From Actinomycetales bacterium UBA1383 (GTDB lineage: Bacteria; Actinomycetota; Actinomycetes; Actinomycetales; Actinomycetaceae), in the NCBI GenBank assembly GCA_002305415.1, contig DBQX01000131.1, positions 6,816-70,815 on the forward strand: DNA of 64,000 bases. The letters are read 5' to 3'. This document shows, one piece after another, positions 43,873 to 53,972 of the stretch. The notes beneath the pieces are model-generated. The model worked only from the letters and a program-made list of their open reading frames with translations, made no database searches and was not told the origin of the DNA. Every line of letters starts with the position of its first letter. Position 1 is the stretch's first letter. Position numbers and translations under genes: made by a program.

Positions 43873-45410
43873 CCCAGACCGCTCGCGCCCAGGGGGTCAG
43901 CAACCCACTGCGCGACGAGCGGGATCGCCGACTGCCGAAGATCGCCGGCCCCGCGGGGCTGGTGATCTTCGGCATCACCGGTGATCTCGCCCGGAGGAAG
44001 CTGCTTCCGGCGGTCTACGACCTCGCGAACCGCGGTCTCCTGCCGCCGTCGTTCGCCCTCACCGGTTTCGCGCGCCGGGACTGGAGCCTCGAGGAGTTCA
44101 CCGGGAAGGTGCGCGACGCCGTCGTGCGGGGCGCCCGCACGCCGTTTGACGAGCGCACCTGGGAGCAGCTCGCCTCCGGCCTGCGCTTCGTCTCGGGGAA
44201 CTTCGATGACGACGACGCTTTCGATCGCCTCGCCCAGACGGTCCGCACCCTGGACCAGCAGCGCGGGACGCAGGGCAACCACGCCTTCTACCTGTCCGTC
44301 CCGCCGAAGGCGTTCCCTGCCGTGCTCTCACAGCTCGCGCGGTCCGGACTCTCCGAGTCGGAGCCAGGCAGCTGGCGCCGCGTGGTCGTGGAGAAGCCCT
44401 TCGGGCACAACCTGAAGAGCGCGATCGAGCTGGACGCGGTCATCTCCCGGGTGTTCCCGCCCGAGTCGGTGTTCCGCATCGACCACTACCTCGGCAAGGA
44501 GACAGTCCAGAACCTCCTCGCGCTCCGGTTCGCGAACGAACTGTTCGAGCCGATCTGGAACGCCCACCACGTCGACCACGTCCAGATCACGATGGCCGAG
44601 GACATCGGCATCGGATCCCGTGCGGGGTACTACGACGGCATCGGCGCGGCACGGGACGTGATCCAGAACCACCTGCTCCAGCTTCTCGCACTGACCGCCA
44701 TGGAGGAACCGCTGAACTTCGAGGCGGCAGCCCTGCGGGCGGAGAAGATCAAGGTCCTCTCGGCGGTTCGCGTCCCGCGCGACATCGACCGGCACACCGC
44801 CCGAGGGCAGTACGCGGCGGGGTGGCAGGGCGGCCAGTTCGTCCAGGGCTTCCTCGAGGAGGAGGGCATGAGTCCGGGCTCCACGACGGAGACCTACGCC
44901 GCGATGCGGGTCGACATCGACACGCGGCGCTGGGCGGGCGTTCCCTTCTACCTGCGGGCCGGGAAGCGGCTCGGGCGGCGCGTCACGGAGATCGCCGTGG
45001 TGTTCAAGCGGGCCCCGCACCTGCCGTTCGAGCACTCCCAGACGTCCGAGCTCGGCCACAACGCACTGGTCATCCGGGTCCAGCCCGATGAGGGCGTCAC
45101 ACTCAAGTTCGGGGCGAAGATCCCGGGGACCTCCATGGAGATCCGGGACGTCACCATGGACTTCGGGTACGGCCACGCCTTCACGGAGAACTCGCCCGAA
45201 GCCTACGAACGGCTGATCCTCGACGTCCTGCTGGGCGAGCCGCCGCTCTTCCCCCAGCAACGCGAGGTGGAGCTCTCCTGGCAGATCCTCGATCCCATCC
45301 TCGAGCACTGGTCGGGCCGACCCATCGAGAGGTACCGTCCCGGGACGTGGGGCCCGCCGTCCGCGGACGCCATGATGGCCGCAGACGGCCGCGAGTGGCG
45401 CAGGCCCTGA
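43869..45410 (+). CDS. zwf: Glucose-6-phosphate 1-dehydrogenase
   Basis: 513 aa. NADP loop LVIFGITGDLARRKLLPA, the active-site RIDHYLGKETVQNL and VVEKPFGHNLKSA. Makes 6-phosphogluconolactone and NADPH. ATG overlaps the tal stop (ATGA). Confidence 0.98.
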   Translation: MTQTARAQGVSNPLRDERDRRLPKIAGPAGLVIFGITGDLARRKLLPAVYDLANRGLLPPSFALTGFARRDWSLEEFTGKVRDAVVRGARTPFDERTWEQLASGLRFVSGNFDDDDAFDRLAQTVRTLDQQRGTQGNHAFYLSVPPKAFPAVLSQLARSGLSESEPGSWRRVVVEKPFGHNLKSAIELDAVISRVFPPESVFRIDHYLGKETVQNLLALRFANELFEPIWNAHHVDHVQITMAEDIGIGSRAGYYDGIGAARDVIQNHLLQLLALTAMEEPLNFEAAALRAEKIKVLSAVRVPRDIDRHTARGQYAAGWQGGQFVQGFLEEEGMSPGSTTETYAAMRVDIDTRRWAGVPFYLRAGKRLGRRVTEIAVVFKRAPHLPFEHSQTSELGHNALVIRVQPDEGVTLKFGAKIPGTSMEIRDVTMDFGYGHAFTENSPEAYERLILDVLLGEPPLFPQQREVELSWQILDPILEHWSGRPIERYRPGTWGPPSADAMMAADGREWRRP

Positions 45411-45419
45411 GGAGCGCAC

Positions 45420-46352
45420 ATGATCATCACGCTGACGGACACCACCTCGAGCCAGGTGGCGAGCCGCCTCGTCGTCGTGCGAGAGGAGGGCGGTGTTGTC
45501 GCGCTCGGACGCGTCCTCACCCTCGTGGTGCTGGCCCGGGGCCGCGAGAACGTTGAGAGGGCCATCGCCGTCACCAATGTCGCCTCCCGCGAGCACCCCT
45601 CCCGCGTCATCGTCATCAACACCGGCGAGTGCGGCGACGACGACGGACTCGACGCGGAGATCCGGGTGGGCGGTGACGCCGGCGCCTCCGAGGTGGTGGT
45701 GCTGCACCCGCGCGGAGCAGCCGTCGCCGACCAGGACACCCTCGTCACCCCCCTCCTCCTGCCGGACACACCGATCGTCGCCTTCTGGGTGGGAGCGACT
45801 CCTGGGAACCCCTCAGCGGAGCCAGTGGGCCGCATGGCGCAACGGCGCATCACGGACCTGATCTCCGCGATCACGGACACGGAGTCCAGCCACGCCGCGC
45901 GCGAGAGCTTCGCGGCGCTCGCCCGGAACTACCGGCCCGGTGACACCGACCTCTCCTGGGCGCGCATCACGACGTGGCGTGCCCTGATCGCGGCTGAACT
46001 CGACCTGACCCATACGGACCTCACCTCGATCGACGTGTATGGGGCTCCGGACCGTCCGTCGATGTACCTGCTCGGCGGCTGGCTCCGGTCCCGCCTCGGC
46101 GTCCCGGTCCACGTCCACGAGTCGAGCCGGATCCACATCACCGAACTCGCCCTCAACTTCGCGGACGGCCCGGTGCGCTTCCTGCGTCCCGAGGGAAGCT
46201 CTGTCGCGACCATCCGCCGGCCCGGCCAGCCGGACCAGCGAACGAACCTCCCGCCGCGAACCGACACGGACTGCCTGATGGAGGAACTGCGTCGCCTCGA
46301 CGCAGACGAGACCTACGCATCCGCACTGGCCCACGCCGTCAGGTCACTCTGA
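45420..46352 (+). CDS. opcA: OpcA, G6P dehydrogenase assembly/activity protein
   Basis: 310 aa. Sits directly after zwf, as in actinobacteria and cyanobacteria, where OpcA is needed for full G6PDH activity. LTLVVLARGRENVERA and LPDTPIVAFWVGATPG are typical. SD GAGGAG before ATG 45420. Confidence 0.93.
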   Translation: MIITLTDTTSSQVASRLVVVREEGGVVALGRVLTLVVLARGRENVERAIAVTNVASREHPSRVIVINTGECGDDDGLDAEIRVGGDAGASEVVVLHPRGAAVADQDTLVTPLLLPDTPIVAFWVGATPGNPSAEPVGRMAQRRITDLISAITDTESSHAARESFAALARNYRPGDTDLSWARITTWRALIAAELDLTHTDLTSIDVYGAPDRPSMYLLGGWLRSRLGVPVHVHESSRIHITELALNFADGPVRFLRPEGSSVATIRRPGQPDQRTNLPPRTDTDCLMEELRRLDADETYASALAHAVRSL

Positions 46353-46379
46353 GCCCGACACCGACCGAAGGAGTAGCGA

Positions 46380-47078
46380 ATGGAACGCGTGATCGTCCTG
46401 CCCGACGCCGAACTGACCGCCCGGGCGGCCGGGCTACGCCTCCTGCTGACCCTCATTGACGCCCAGTCACTTCGCGCCCCGGTCCACGTCGCGCTCACGG
46501 GGGGCACGCTCGGCATCGCGATGCTCCGGGCGATCGTGGGCGAGCGGCTCGCGGACGCGGTGGACTGGAGCGGAGTCCATCTGTGGTGGGGGGACGAGCG
46601 GTTCGCCGAGGACTCCGAACGAAACGCCTCCCAGGCGCGTGAAGCGTGGATCGATGGTCTTCCCATCCCGCCGGAGAATGTCCACGAGGTCGCCCGCCCC
46701 GGGGAGGTCGCGAATGTCGAGGCCGCCGCCGCCGCCTACGCGCGCGAACTGGGGGACGTGCGCTTCACGGTGGTGATCCTCGGCGTCGGACCCGACGGAC
46801 ACGTGGCCTCACTGTTCCCGGGCAGGCCTGAGATCGAGGTGGATGGGCTTGGGGCGTTGGCGGTTCACGACTCGCCCAAGCCCCCACCGCTCCGCGTCAG
46901 CCTGACCCGGGAGAGCCTCTGCCGCGCCGACGAGGTGTGGTTCGTCGCCGCGGGTGCGGACAAGGCCGCCAAGGTGGCGGAGGCGATGCGTCCCGGCACG
47001 GACCCGATCCCCGCCGCCCGCGTCCGCGGCGAGGCGACCATCTGGCTCCTCGACTCCGCGGTGGCGCGCGAACTCTGA
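46380..47078 (+). CDS. pgl: 6-phosphogluconolactonase
   Basis: 232 aa. VALTGGTLGIAMLRAI, WSGVHLWWGDERFAEDSERN and the GVGPDGHVASLFPG motif with catalytic His. Hydrolyses the lactone made by Zwf. SD GGAG before ATG 46380. Ends facing rbpA. Confidence 0.96.
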   Translation: MERVIVLPDAELTARAAGLRLLLTLIDAQSLRAPVHVALTGGTLGIAMLRAIVGERLADAVDWSGVHLWWGDERFAEDSERNASQAREAWIDGLPIPPENVHEVARPGEVANVEAAAAAYARELGDVRFTVVILGVGPDGHVASLFPGRPEIEVDGLGALAVHDSPKPPPLRVSLTRESLCRADEVWFVAAGADKAAKVAEAMRPGTDPIPAARVRGEATIWLLDSAVAREL

Positions 47079-47087
47079 GGCTCTCAG
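47075..47087. terminator. Inverted repeat joining the pgl and rbpA stop codons
   Basis: CTGAG-GCT-CTCAG, a perfect 5-bp repeat. The left TGA ends pgl on the plus strand, the right TCA is the TGA of rbpA on the minus strand. Too short to be a sure terminator. Confidence 0.35.
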
Positions 47088-47431
47088 CCGCCCCGACGGG
47101 CACGGAGCGCTGCCAGCGCCTCCTCGAGAAGGGCGGCGCCGTCGGCGTCCGAACGGCGCTCCTTCACGTATGCGAGGTGGGTCTTGTACGGCTCGTTCCG
47201 TGGAGGCTCCGGCGGGTGCTCCCTGTCGAGGCCGGCCGGAAGGCCACAGCTCGGGCAGTCCCATGTCTCCGGGATCTCCGTCTCGGCTTCGATGGCGAAG
47301 CTGGGACGAGTCTCGTGGCCCTGCGCGCACCAGTAGGACACCCGCACCCGGGGGGCGAGCTCACCCCGCTCGGCCTCGCCCATGGGGCCCGAACCCACAC
47401 GTGAACCGCGGATCGCATTGCCGCTTGCCAC
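47084..47431 (-). CDS. rbpA: RNA polymerase-binding protein RbpA
   Basis: 115 aa. RVSYWCAQGHETRPSFAIEA, then WDCPSCGLPAG form the zinc-like core; the C-terminal YVKERRSDADGAALLEEAL helix contacts sigma. Activates housekeeping promoters in actinobacteria. GTG 47431 with a near-perfect AGGAGG site, 11 nt after secG. The open frame upstream through secG is not used. Confidence 0.95.
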   Translation of the reverse strand: MASGNAIRGSRVGSGPMGEAERGELAPRVRVSYWCAQGHETRPSFAIEAETEIPETWDCPSCGLPAGLDREHPPEPPRNEPYKTHLAYVKERRSDADGAALLEEALAALRARRGG

Positions 47432-47442
47432 AGGCTCCTCCT

Positions 47443-47688
47443 CTAGAGCTGAGACTTCTGGATGAGGCCCAGCAGCACGATCACGGAGACCCATGCCAGG
47501 GCCACGCCGACCGTGATGCGGTTGAGGTTGCGCTCCGCAACCCCTGAGCCTCCCACCGCGCTGGACAGGCCGCCGCCGAACATGTCCGAAAGTCCGCCGC
47601 CCCTGCCCTTGTGCATCAGGATCGTGAGCACGAGGAACACGGAGGTGAGGACCAGGACAACCTGGAGGGCGATCGTCAGTGCGGTCAC
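47443..47688 (-). CDS. secG: Preprotein translocase subunit SecG
   Basis: About 81 aa from GTG 47688 (a TTG at 47700 is less likely). Two transmembrane helices flank the short loop HKGRGGGLSDMFGGG, the SecG signature. Sits between tpiA and rbpA. A TATCCT -10 (47728-47733) right after the tpiA terminator probably drives secG-rbpA. Confidence 0.92.
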   Translation of the reverse strand: MTALTIALQVVLVLTSVFLVLTILMHKGRGGGLSDMFGGGLSSAVGGSGVAERNLNRITVGVALAWVSVIVLLGLIQKSQL

Positions 47689-47727
47689 GTGGGATTCCAA
47701 TCGAAGCGGTGAGGGGCGTCCGCTGAC

Positions 47728-47733
47728 AGGATA
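47728..47733 (-). promoter_or_regulatory. -10 (TATCCT) for secG-rbpA
   Basis: TATCCT begins 2 nt after the tpiA terminator stem on the minus strand and lies about 39 nt before the secG GTG. The same hairpin-then-TATCCT layout occurs after rpsD. Confidence 0.5.
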
Positions 47734-47734
47734 A

Positions 47735-47770
47735 CCGATGGCGGCGCACCTCTCGGTGCGCCGCCATCGG
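47735..47770 (-). terminator. tpiA terminator hairpin
   Basis: Perfect 16-bp inverted repeat (CCGATGGCGGCGCACC and its complement, loop of 4) starting 5 nt after the tpiA stop. Only a weak TTAT follows, but the stem is very strong. It separates the gap-pgk-tpiA operon from secG-rbpA. Confidence 0.88.
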
Positions 47771-47775
47771 TACCC

Positions 47776-48567
47776 TCACGCGGAGAGGTGCTGCTGGTAC
47801 CGCACGATCGCCGAGAACTCCTCAGGGTCGAGCGACGCACCACCAACGAGGGCGCCATCAACGTCGGGCTCCGACATGATCGCCGCGACGTTCGAGGCCT
47901 TGACCGACCCGCCGTACAGGATACGGATGCTGTCGGCCACGTCCTGGTCGTAGAGCTCCGCGAGCCGGCCGCGGATCGCCCCGCACACCTCCTGCGCGTC
48001 CGCCGGGGTGGCGACCTCCCCGGTGCCGATCGCCCAGATCGGCTCGTAGGCGATCACCGTGGCACGCGCCTGCTCCGGGGTCGAGGTGTTGAAGATGCCA
48101 TCCACCTGGATGAGCACTCGTTCGACCTGCCGGCCCTCGCGCCGGATGGCGAGGTTCTCACCGACACACACGATCGGGGTGATGCCGTGCGCGATGGCCG
48201 CCCGGGCCTTCTCACCCACCACCCAGTCGTTCTCCGCGTGGTAGAGCCGCCGCTCCGAGTGCCCGCAGATCGCGAAGGTGCAGCCCAGCTTGGCGAGCAT
48301 CCGCGGCGCGATCTCCCCGGTGTAGGCGCCCTTCTCGTGCACGGAGACGTCCTGCGCACCGTACTTCAGCTCCAGTTTCTCGCCATCGACGAGGGTCTGG
48401 ACGGAACGGATCGACGTGAACGGCGGGATGACCGCGACCTCGACCTCCGAGTAGTCGTGCTTCGCATCCTTCAGCGCCCACGCGAGCTTCTGGACGAGGG
48501 CGATCGCCTCAAGGTGGTCCAGGTTCATCTTCCAGTTGCCCGCCATCAGGGGGGTGCGTGCCATCAT
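47776..48567 (-). CDS. tpiA: Triosephosphate isomerase
   Basis: 263 aa. MAGNWKMNLD (Asn/Lys), CGHSERRLYH (His), AYEPIWAIGTG (Glu), LYGGSVKASN. Interconverts GAP and DHAP. ATG overlaps the pgk stop (ATGA). Confidence 0.98.
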   Translation of the reverse strand: MMARTPLMAGNWKMNLDHLEAIALVQKLAWALKDAKHDYSEVEVAVIPPFTSIRSVQTLVDGEKLELKYGAQDVSVHEKGAYTGEIAPRMLAKLGCTFAICGHSERRLYHAENDWVVGEKARAAIAHGITPIVCVGENLAIRREGRQVERVLIQVDGIFNTSTPEQARATVIAYEPIWAIGTGEVATPADAQEVCGAIRGRLAELYDQDVADSIRILYGGSVKASNVAAIMSEPDVDGALVGGASLDPEEFSAIVRYQQHLSA

Positions 48568-49754
48568 GACTCCAGGACCGCGATGCCGGGAAGGACCTTG
48601 CCCTCGAGGAACTCGAGGGACGCCCCGCCACCCGTGGAGATGTGGGAGAACGTCGACTCATCGAAGCCGAGGATCCGCACGGCCGCCGCAGAGTCACCGC
48701 CCCCAACGATCGAGAAGCCATCCGACTCGCTCAGCGCGCGGGCCACCGCCTTGGTGCCCTCGGCAAAGGCGGGGAACTCGAAGACACCCATCGGGCCATT
48801 CCAGACCACGGTCTTCGCGGAGGCGATCTTCTCGGCGAACAGCTTCCGCGACTCGGGGCCGATATCGAGGCCCATCTTGTCGTCTGGAATCGCGTCGGTG
48901 GACACAACCTCGTACGGGGAGTCCGCGGCGAAGGTGTCGGCGGCGAGCACGTCCACGGGAAGGACGATCTCGACGCCCTTCTCCGCCGCCGTCTCGAGGT
49001 AGCCGCGCACCGTGTCGACCTGGTCCGCCTCGAGGAGCGACGTCCCGACCGACTTGCCCTGGGCGGCGAGGAAGGTGTAGGCCATTCCACCGCCGATGAG
49101 CAGGATGTCGGCCTTGTCGAGGAGGTTCGCGATCACGCCGAGTTTGTCGGACACCTTCGCGCCGCCGAGGACGACGGCGTAGGGCCGCTCGGGGTTCTCG
49201 GTGGCCCGCCGCAGCGAGTCGATCTCCTTGAAGACCAGGGCACCGGCGGCGTGCGGGAGGCGCAGCGCGATGTCGTACACGGATGCCTGCTTGCGGTGCA
49301 CGACCCCGAAGCCGTCGGAGACATACGCGTCGCCCAGCGCAGCGAGCGCATCTGCCAGTTCCCCGCGCTCGGCCTCGACCTTCGAGGTCTCGCGGGCGTC
49401 GAACCTGACGTTCTCCAGCAGTGCGACCTGGCCGTCCTGCAGGCCGGCGACGACCTCCTGGGCAGAGGGCCCCACAAGGTCCGCCGCGAGCGTGACGTCG
49501 GTGCCGAGGAGTTCGCCGAGCCGCTTGGCGACGGGGGCGAGGGAGTACTTGGGGTCCGGGGCGCCCTTCGGACGGCCCAGGTGCGCCATGACGATGACGC
49601 GGGCGCCCTGGTCGATGAGCGCCTTCAGGGTCGGCAATGCCGCGCGGATCCGGCCGTCGTCGGTGATCGTCTCGCCGTCGAGCGGGACGTTGAAGTCGGA
49701 GCGGACGAGGACGCGCTTGCCGCGCAGGTCGCCCAGGGTGTCGATTGTCTGCAT
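48564..49754 (-). CDS. pgk: Phosphoglycerate kinase
   Basis: 396 aa. VLVRSDFNVPLDGETI, HLGRPKGAPDPKYSL, AVVLGGAKVSDKLGVI and FSIVGGGDSAAAV are all intact. Follows gap after 74 nt that contain a strong hairpin. Confidence 0.98.
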   Translation of the reverse strand: MQTIDTLGDLRGKRVLVRSDFNVPLDGETITDDGRIRAALPTLKALIDQGARVIVMAHLGRPKGAPDPKYSLAPVAKRLGELLGTDVTLAADLVGPSAQEVVAGLQDGQVALLENVRFDARETSKVEAERGELADALAALGDAYVSDGFGVVHRKQASVYDIALRLPHAAGALVFKEIDSLRRATENPERPYAVVLGGAKVSDKLGVIANLLDKADILLIGGGMAYTFLAAQGKSVGTSLLEADQVDTVRGYLETAAEKGVEIVLPVDVLAADTFAADSPYEVVSTDAIPDDKMGLDIGPESRKLFAEKIASAKTVVWNGPMGVFEFPAFAEGTKAVARALSESDGFSIVGGGDSAAAVRILGFDESTFSHISTGGGASLEFLEGKVLPGIAVLES

Positions 49755-49779
49755 TTTCGGGATTTCCTCTCACATTCAC

Positions 49780-49818
49780 GCCGAGGGGCGCCCGCGATGG
49801 TTCACGGACGCCCCCGGC
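49780..49818 (-). promoter_or_regulatory. Intercistronic hairpin between gap and pgk
   Basis: GCCGGGGGCG (49809-49818) pairs with CGCCCCTCGGC (49780-49790), with one bulge. It could attenuate or stabilise the gap part of the mRNA, allowing gap to be made in excess over pgk-tpiA. Confidence 0.5.
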
Positions 49819-49828
49819 TGCGGCATTC

Positions 49829-50833
<1,005 letters not shown>

Positions 50834-51035
50834 AGTGTCCTCCATTGATGCGCGTCGCGGCGCACACGCTTCGTCTGTCAGTGAGCGCGTCATGCACCCC
50901 CGGCCCCGGGACGACTGCGGTATCAGCCCTTGTGGTTGACCCGGGCGACGCCCGGGAGCCAGCACCCATCAGGCTACCATCAGACCGTTCGCCCGACGCG
51001 GGCACGGGGAGCGAAATTCGCCCGCGTGCGAGCGG

Positions 51036-52019
51036 TCAGTCGTCCAGCATCTCCTCGGTGAGGGCCGCGGCGGTGTCCGGGACCCCGAGTTCGCCGGCGC
51101 GCTTGTCCGCCATCGCCAGCAGGCGCCGGATACGGCCCGCGACCGCGTCCTTCGTGAGCGGCGGGTCCGACAGCTGGCCAAGCTCCTCGAGCGAGGCCTG
51201 CTTGTGCTCCAGCCGGAGCCGCCCGGCGACCAGGAGGTGCTCCGGGATGGTGTCCTCGCCCAGGATCTCGAGGGCGCGCTCGACCCGCGCGCCTGCTGCC
51301 ACGGCCGCGCGGGCGGAGCGGCGGAGGTTGGCGTCGTCGAAGTTGGCGAGCCGGTTCGCCGTGCCCCGGACCTCCCGGCGCAGCCTCTTCTCCTCCCACG
51401 CGAGCGTGGCATCGTGCGCCCCCATGCGCGTCAGCAACGTCGCGATCGCCTCGCCGTCCCGGACGACGACGCGATCCACCCCCCGCACCTCACGCGCCTT
51501 GGCGCTGACTCCCAGCCTGCGGGCAGCACCCACGAGCGCGAGGGCAGCCTCGGGCCCGGGGCAGGTGACCTCGAGCGCACCCGACCGGCCCGGCTCCGTC
51601 AGGGACCCATGGGCGAGGAAGGCCCCACGCCACGCCGCCGCGGCCTCGATCAGCGAGGAGGAGACCACCTGCGGGGGGAGCCCCCGGACAGGGCGCCCGC
51701 GGTTGTCGATCAGGCCGGTCTGCCGGGCGAGGACGGCGCCCTCCTGCACGACGCGGACGACGTAGCGGTTGCCCCGCCTCAGCCCCCCGCCGGAGACGAC
51801 GATGAGTTCGCTCGGATGGCCGAAGACCTCCGCGATGTCCTGACGCAGCCGGCGCGCCGCGATCCCGGAGTCGAGTTCCGCCTCGACCACCACGTGGCCG
51901 GAGATGATGTGCAGTCCCCCAGCGAAGCGGAGCGTCGCGGCAACCTCCGCCTTCCGGGCCGAGAGCCGGTCCACCCGGACCCGCGCGAGTTCGTCCTTCA
52001 CGTCCACGGTCAACGACAC
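51036..52019 (-). CDS. whiA: Sporulation/division regulator WhiA
   Basis: 327 aa. N-terminal LAGLIDADG-like homing-endonuclease fold (AFLAHGSLTEPG) and C-terminal HTH (LGQLSDPPLTKDAVAGRIRRL). In streptomycetes it acts with WhiB; in non-sporulators it influences division. Start is GTG 52019 with GGAGGG. rapZ-yvcK-whiA order is conserved in Gram-positives. Confidence 0.96.
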   Translation of the reverse strand: MSLTVDVKDELARVRVDRLSARKAEVAATLRFAGGLHIISGHVVVEAELDSGIAARRLRQDIAEVFGHPSELIVVSGGGLRRGNRYVVRVVQEGAVLARQTGLIDNRGRPVRGLPPQVVSSSLIEAAAAWRGAFLAHGSLTEPGRSGALEVTCPGPEAALALVGAARRLGVSAKAREVRGVDRVVVRDGEAIATLLTRMGAHDATLAWEEKRLRREVRGTANRLANFDDANLRRSARAAVAAGARVERALEILGEDTIPEHLLVAGRLRLEHKQASLEELGQLSDPPLTKDAVAGRIRRLLAMADKRAGELGVPDTAAALTEEMLDD

Positions 52020-52034
52020 GACAGCATCCCTCCC

Positions 52035-52982
52035 TCAGCCCACATCCCCCAGCGCACCTTCGAAGGCGTCGCGATAGGCCGCAGCCAAGCGTAACGGGTC
52101 GTGTGTCTCCGGAGTCCGGGCACTGCGGACTTGGCGGAGGAGGACGCGTGCGCCCAGCAACCCCGCCGCGGCCTCGAAATCGTCCAGGTCACGGATGGCG
52201 ACAGGATCGGCGATCACCGTCTCGAAGCGGAGGTCCGGTGCATGGGAGTGCAGCACCCGGAGGTGGTCTCCGGGTGACATGTTCTCGGTCTCCCCATGCT
52301 GCGTCACGAGGTTGGCGGTCAGGACGCGGTGCCGGCTGGTGTGGAGGGCGCGGTTGAGTTCCGGCACGAGGAGGTGCGGAATCACCGACGTGTACCAGGA
52401 CCCCGGCCCGAGGACGACGAAGTCGGCCTGCTCGATGGCCGTCACGGCCTGGGGACACGCCGGCGGGTTCGCCGGCTCCAGCCAGATCGAGATGACTTCG
52501 CCCGTGGTCGAGGCCACCCGGCTCTGGCCGCGTACCACAGCGGAGCCCTGCTCCGTGCGGACCGTCGCGGCGATCTCGAGGGGCACCATCGACATGGGGA
52601 GGACGACACCCCGGGCGCCGAGGAGGCGACCGACGAGGTCGAGCCCCGCGACGGGATCCCCGAGGCGCTCCCACGTGGAGACGATCAGCAGGTTCCCGAC
52701 GGCATGGTTGTTGAGCGGCCCGTTCGTGTGGAACCGATGCTGAAGGATGTCACGCCAGATGTGCCCCCACTCCGTGTCGTCGCACAGCGCGGACAGGGCC
52801 ATGCGCAGGTCGCCCGGAGGGAGGCACCCCAGTTCGGACCGCAGCCGCCCGGAGGAGCCGCCGTCGTCAGCGACCGTCACGACGGCGGTGAGATTGCGGC
52901 TCACGTGGCGGAGCGCCTGCAGCGAGGCCGAGAGCCCGTGGCCGCCCCCCAGCGCGACGACGCGAACGGCGTTGTCCATCAT
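52035..52982 (-). CDS. yvcK: YvcK/CofD-like gluconeogenesis factor
   Basis: 315 aa. VVALGGGHGLSASLQALRH nucleotide loop, VTVADDGGSSGRLR, NHAVGNLLIV, and FVVLGPGSWYTSVIPHLLVP. Linked in other bacteria to UDP-GlcNAc sensing and cell-wall growth. Tandem ATGs overlap the rapZ stop. Confidence 0.95.
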   Translation of the reverse strand: MMDNAVRVVALGGGHGLSASLQALRHVSRNLTAVVTVADDGGSSGRLRSELGCLPPGDLRMALSALCDDTEWGHIWRDILQHRFHTNGPLNNHAVGNLLIVSTWERLGDPVAGLDLVGRLLGARGVVLPMSMVPLEIAATVRTEQGSAVVRGQSRVASTTGEVISIWLEPANPPACPQAVTAIEQADFVVLGPGSWYTSVIPHLLVPELNRALHTSRHRVLTANLVTQHGETENMSPGDHLRVLHSHAPDLRFETVIADPVAIRDLDDFEAAAGLLGARVLLRQVRSARTPETHDPLRLAAAYRDAFEGALGDVG

Positions 52983-53923
52983 TCACGCCCGACGTCGCGG
53001 TGCAGGGTCCGGATCTTCTGGCCTGTCCGGCGCAACCGCTCGGCGATCGCCTCCGAGATGGCGACGGACCGGTGCTTCCCGCCCGTGCAGCCGACGGCGA
53101 TCGTGACGTAGGGCTTCAGTTCGTGGACGTAGCCGGAGAGGATCGGTTCGATGGCCGCCACGTACCGATCGACGAAGTCGACCGCTCCGGGCAGTCCGAG
53201 CACGTAGTCACGCACGTGCGGGTCGTGCCCGGTGAGGTGGCGGAGTTCCGCGACCCAGTACGGGTTGGCCAGGAACCGGACGTCGACGACGTGGTCGGCG
53301 TCGAGCGGGATGCCGTACTTGAAGCCGAACGACATCACGGTCAGGTGGAGCGGCGTCTCGTCGTCCTCGCCCACGAGTTCCCGGATCTTCCGCGCCAGGT
53401 CGTGGACCGACAGCGAACTCGTGTCGATGATGACGTCCGCACGGTTCTTCAGGGAGTGCAGCAGCGTGCGTTCGGTGGCGATACCGTCGAGGACGCGCCC
53501 GTCCCCCTGGAGGGGATGGGGCCGGCGCACCGCGTCGAAACGGCGCACCAGTTCGGCGTCGGAGGCCTCGAGGAAGATGATGCGGTAGTCCATCCCCATC
53601 GCACGGAGCTGGTCGATGACCGAGACCATCTCGGCGAAGAACTCGCGCGAGCGCACGTCGACGACCGCCGCCAGGCGCGGGATGCCCTCCCCGGCACGCA
53701 TCATCGTGGCGAACGTGATGAGCAGGCGGGGCGGGAGGTTGTCGACGACGTACCAGTCGAGATCCTCGAGTGCCGCCGCCGCGCGGGTCCGCCCTGCGCC
53801 CGACATCCCGGTGATGATGAGGAGCTCCGGGCGTTCGGAATTCGGAAGGGAGGCCTCCTCGTCGCGAAGCGGGATCCCGTTCGGGACGGTGGGTGGTCCC
53901 GGGGCGACGGGGGGTTCAGCCAT
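52979..53923 (-). CDS. rapZ: RNase adapter/nucleotide-binding protein RapZ
   Basis: 314 aa. P-loop-like GMSGAGRTRAAAALED near residue 40 in which the Walker Lys is Arg; to my memory Arg is normal in actinobacterial homologues. Then VVDNLPPRLL and the C-terminal HRSVAISEAIAERL. A CATGCT hexamer lies 6 nt before ATG 53923. 49 nt after uvrC. Confidence 0.94.
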   Translation of the reverse strand: MAEPPVAPGPPTVPNGIPLRDEEASLPNSERPELLIITGMSGAGRTRAAAALEDLDWYVVDNLPPRLLITFATMMRAGEGIPRLAAVVDVRSREFFAEMVSVIDQLRAMGMDYRIIFLEASDAELVRRFDAVRRPHPLQGDGRVLDGIATERTLLHSLKNRADVIIDTSSLSVHDLARKIRELVGEDDETPLHLTVMSFGFKYGIPLDADHVVDVRFLANPYWVAELRHLTGHDPHVRDYVLGLPGAVDFVDRYVAAIEPILSGYVHELKPYVTIAVGCTGGKHRSVAISEAIAERLRRTGQKIRTLHRDVGRE

Positions 53924-53972
53924 GATCCAAGCATGCCACGGGGTCCTCGGACCGCGGCGAGGGTCCGCGTGG

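Noticed and set aside
50940..50956. CCCGGGC-GAC-GCCCGGG palindrome as whiA terminator
   Set aside because: It lies about 80 nt after the whiA stop with no U-tract, and may belong to the gap leader instead; evidence too weak to list.
52979..53923. RapZ with Arg instead of Lys in the P-loop as a defective protein
   Set aside because: I recall the same Arg in mycobacterial and other actinobacterial homologues, so it is probably normal for the clade.
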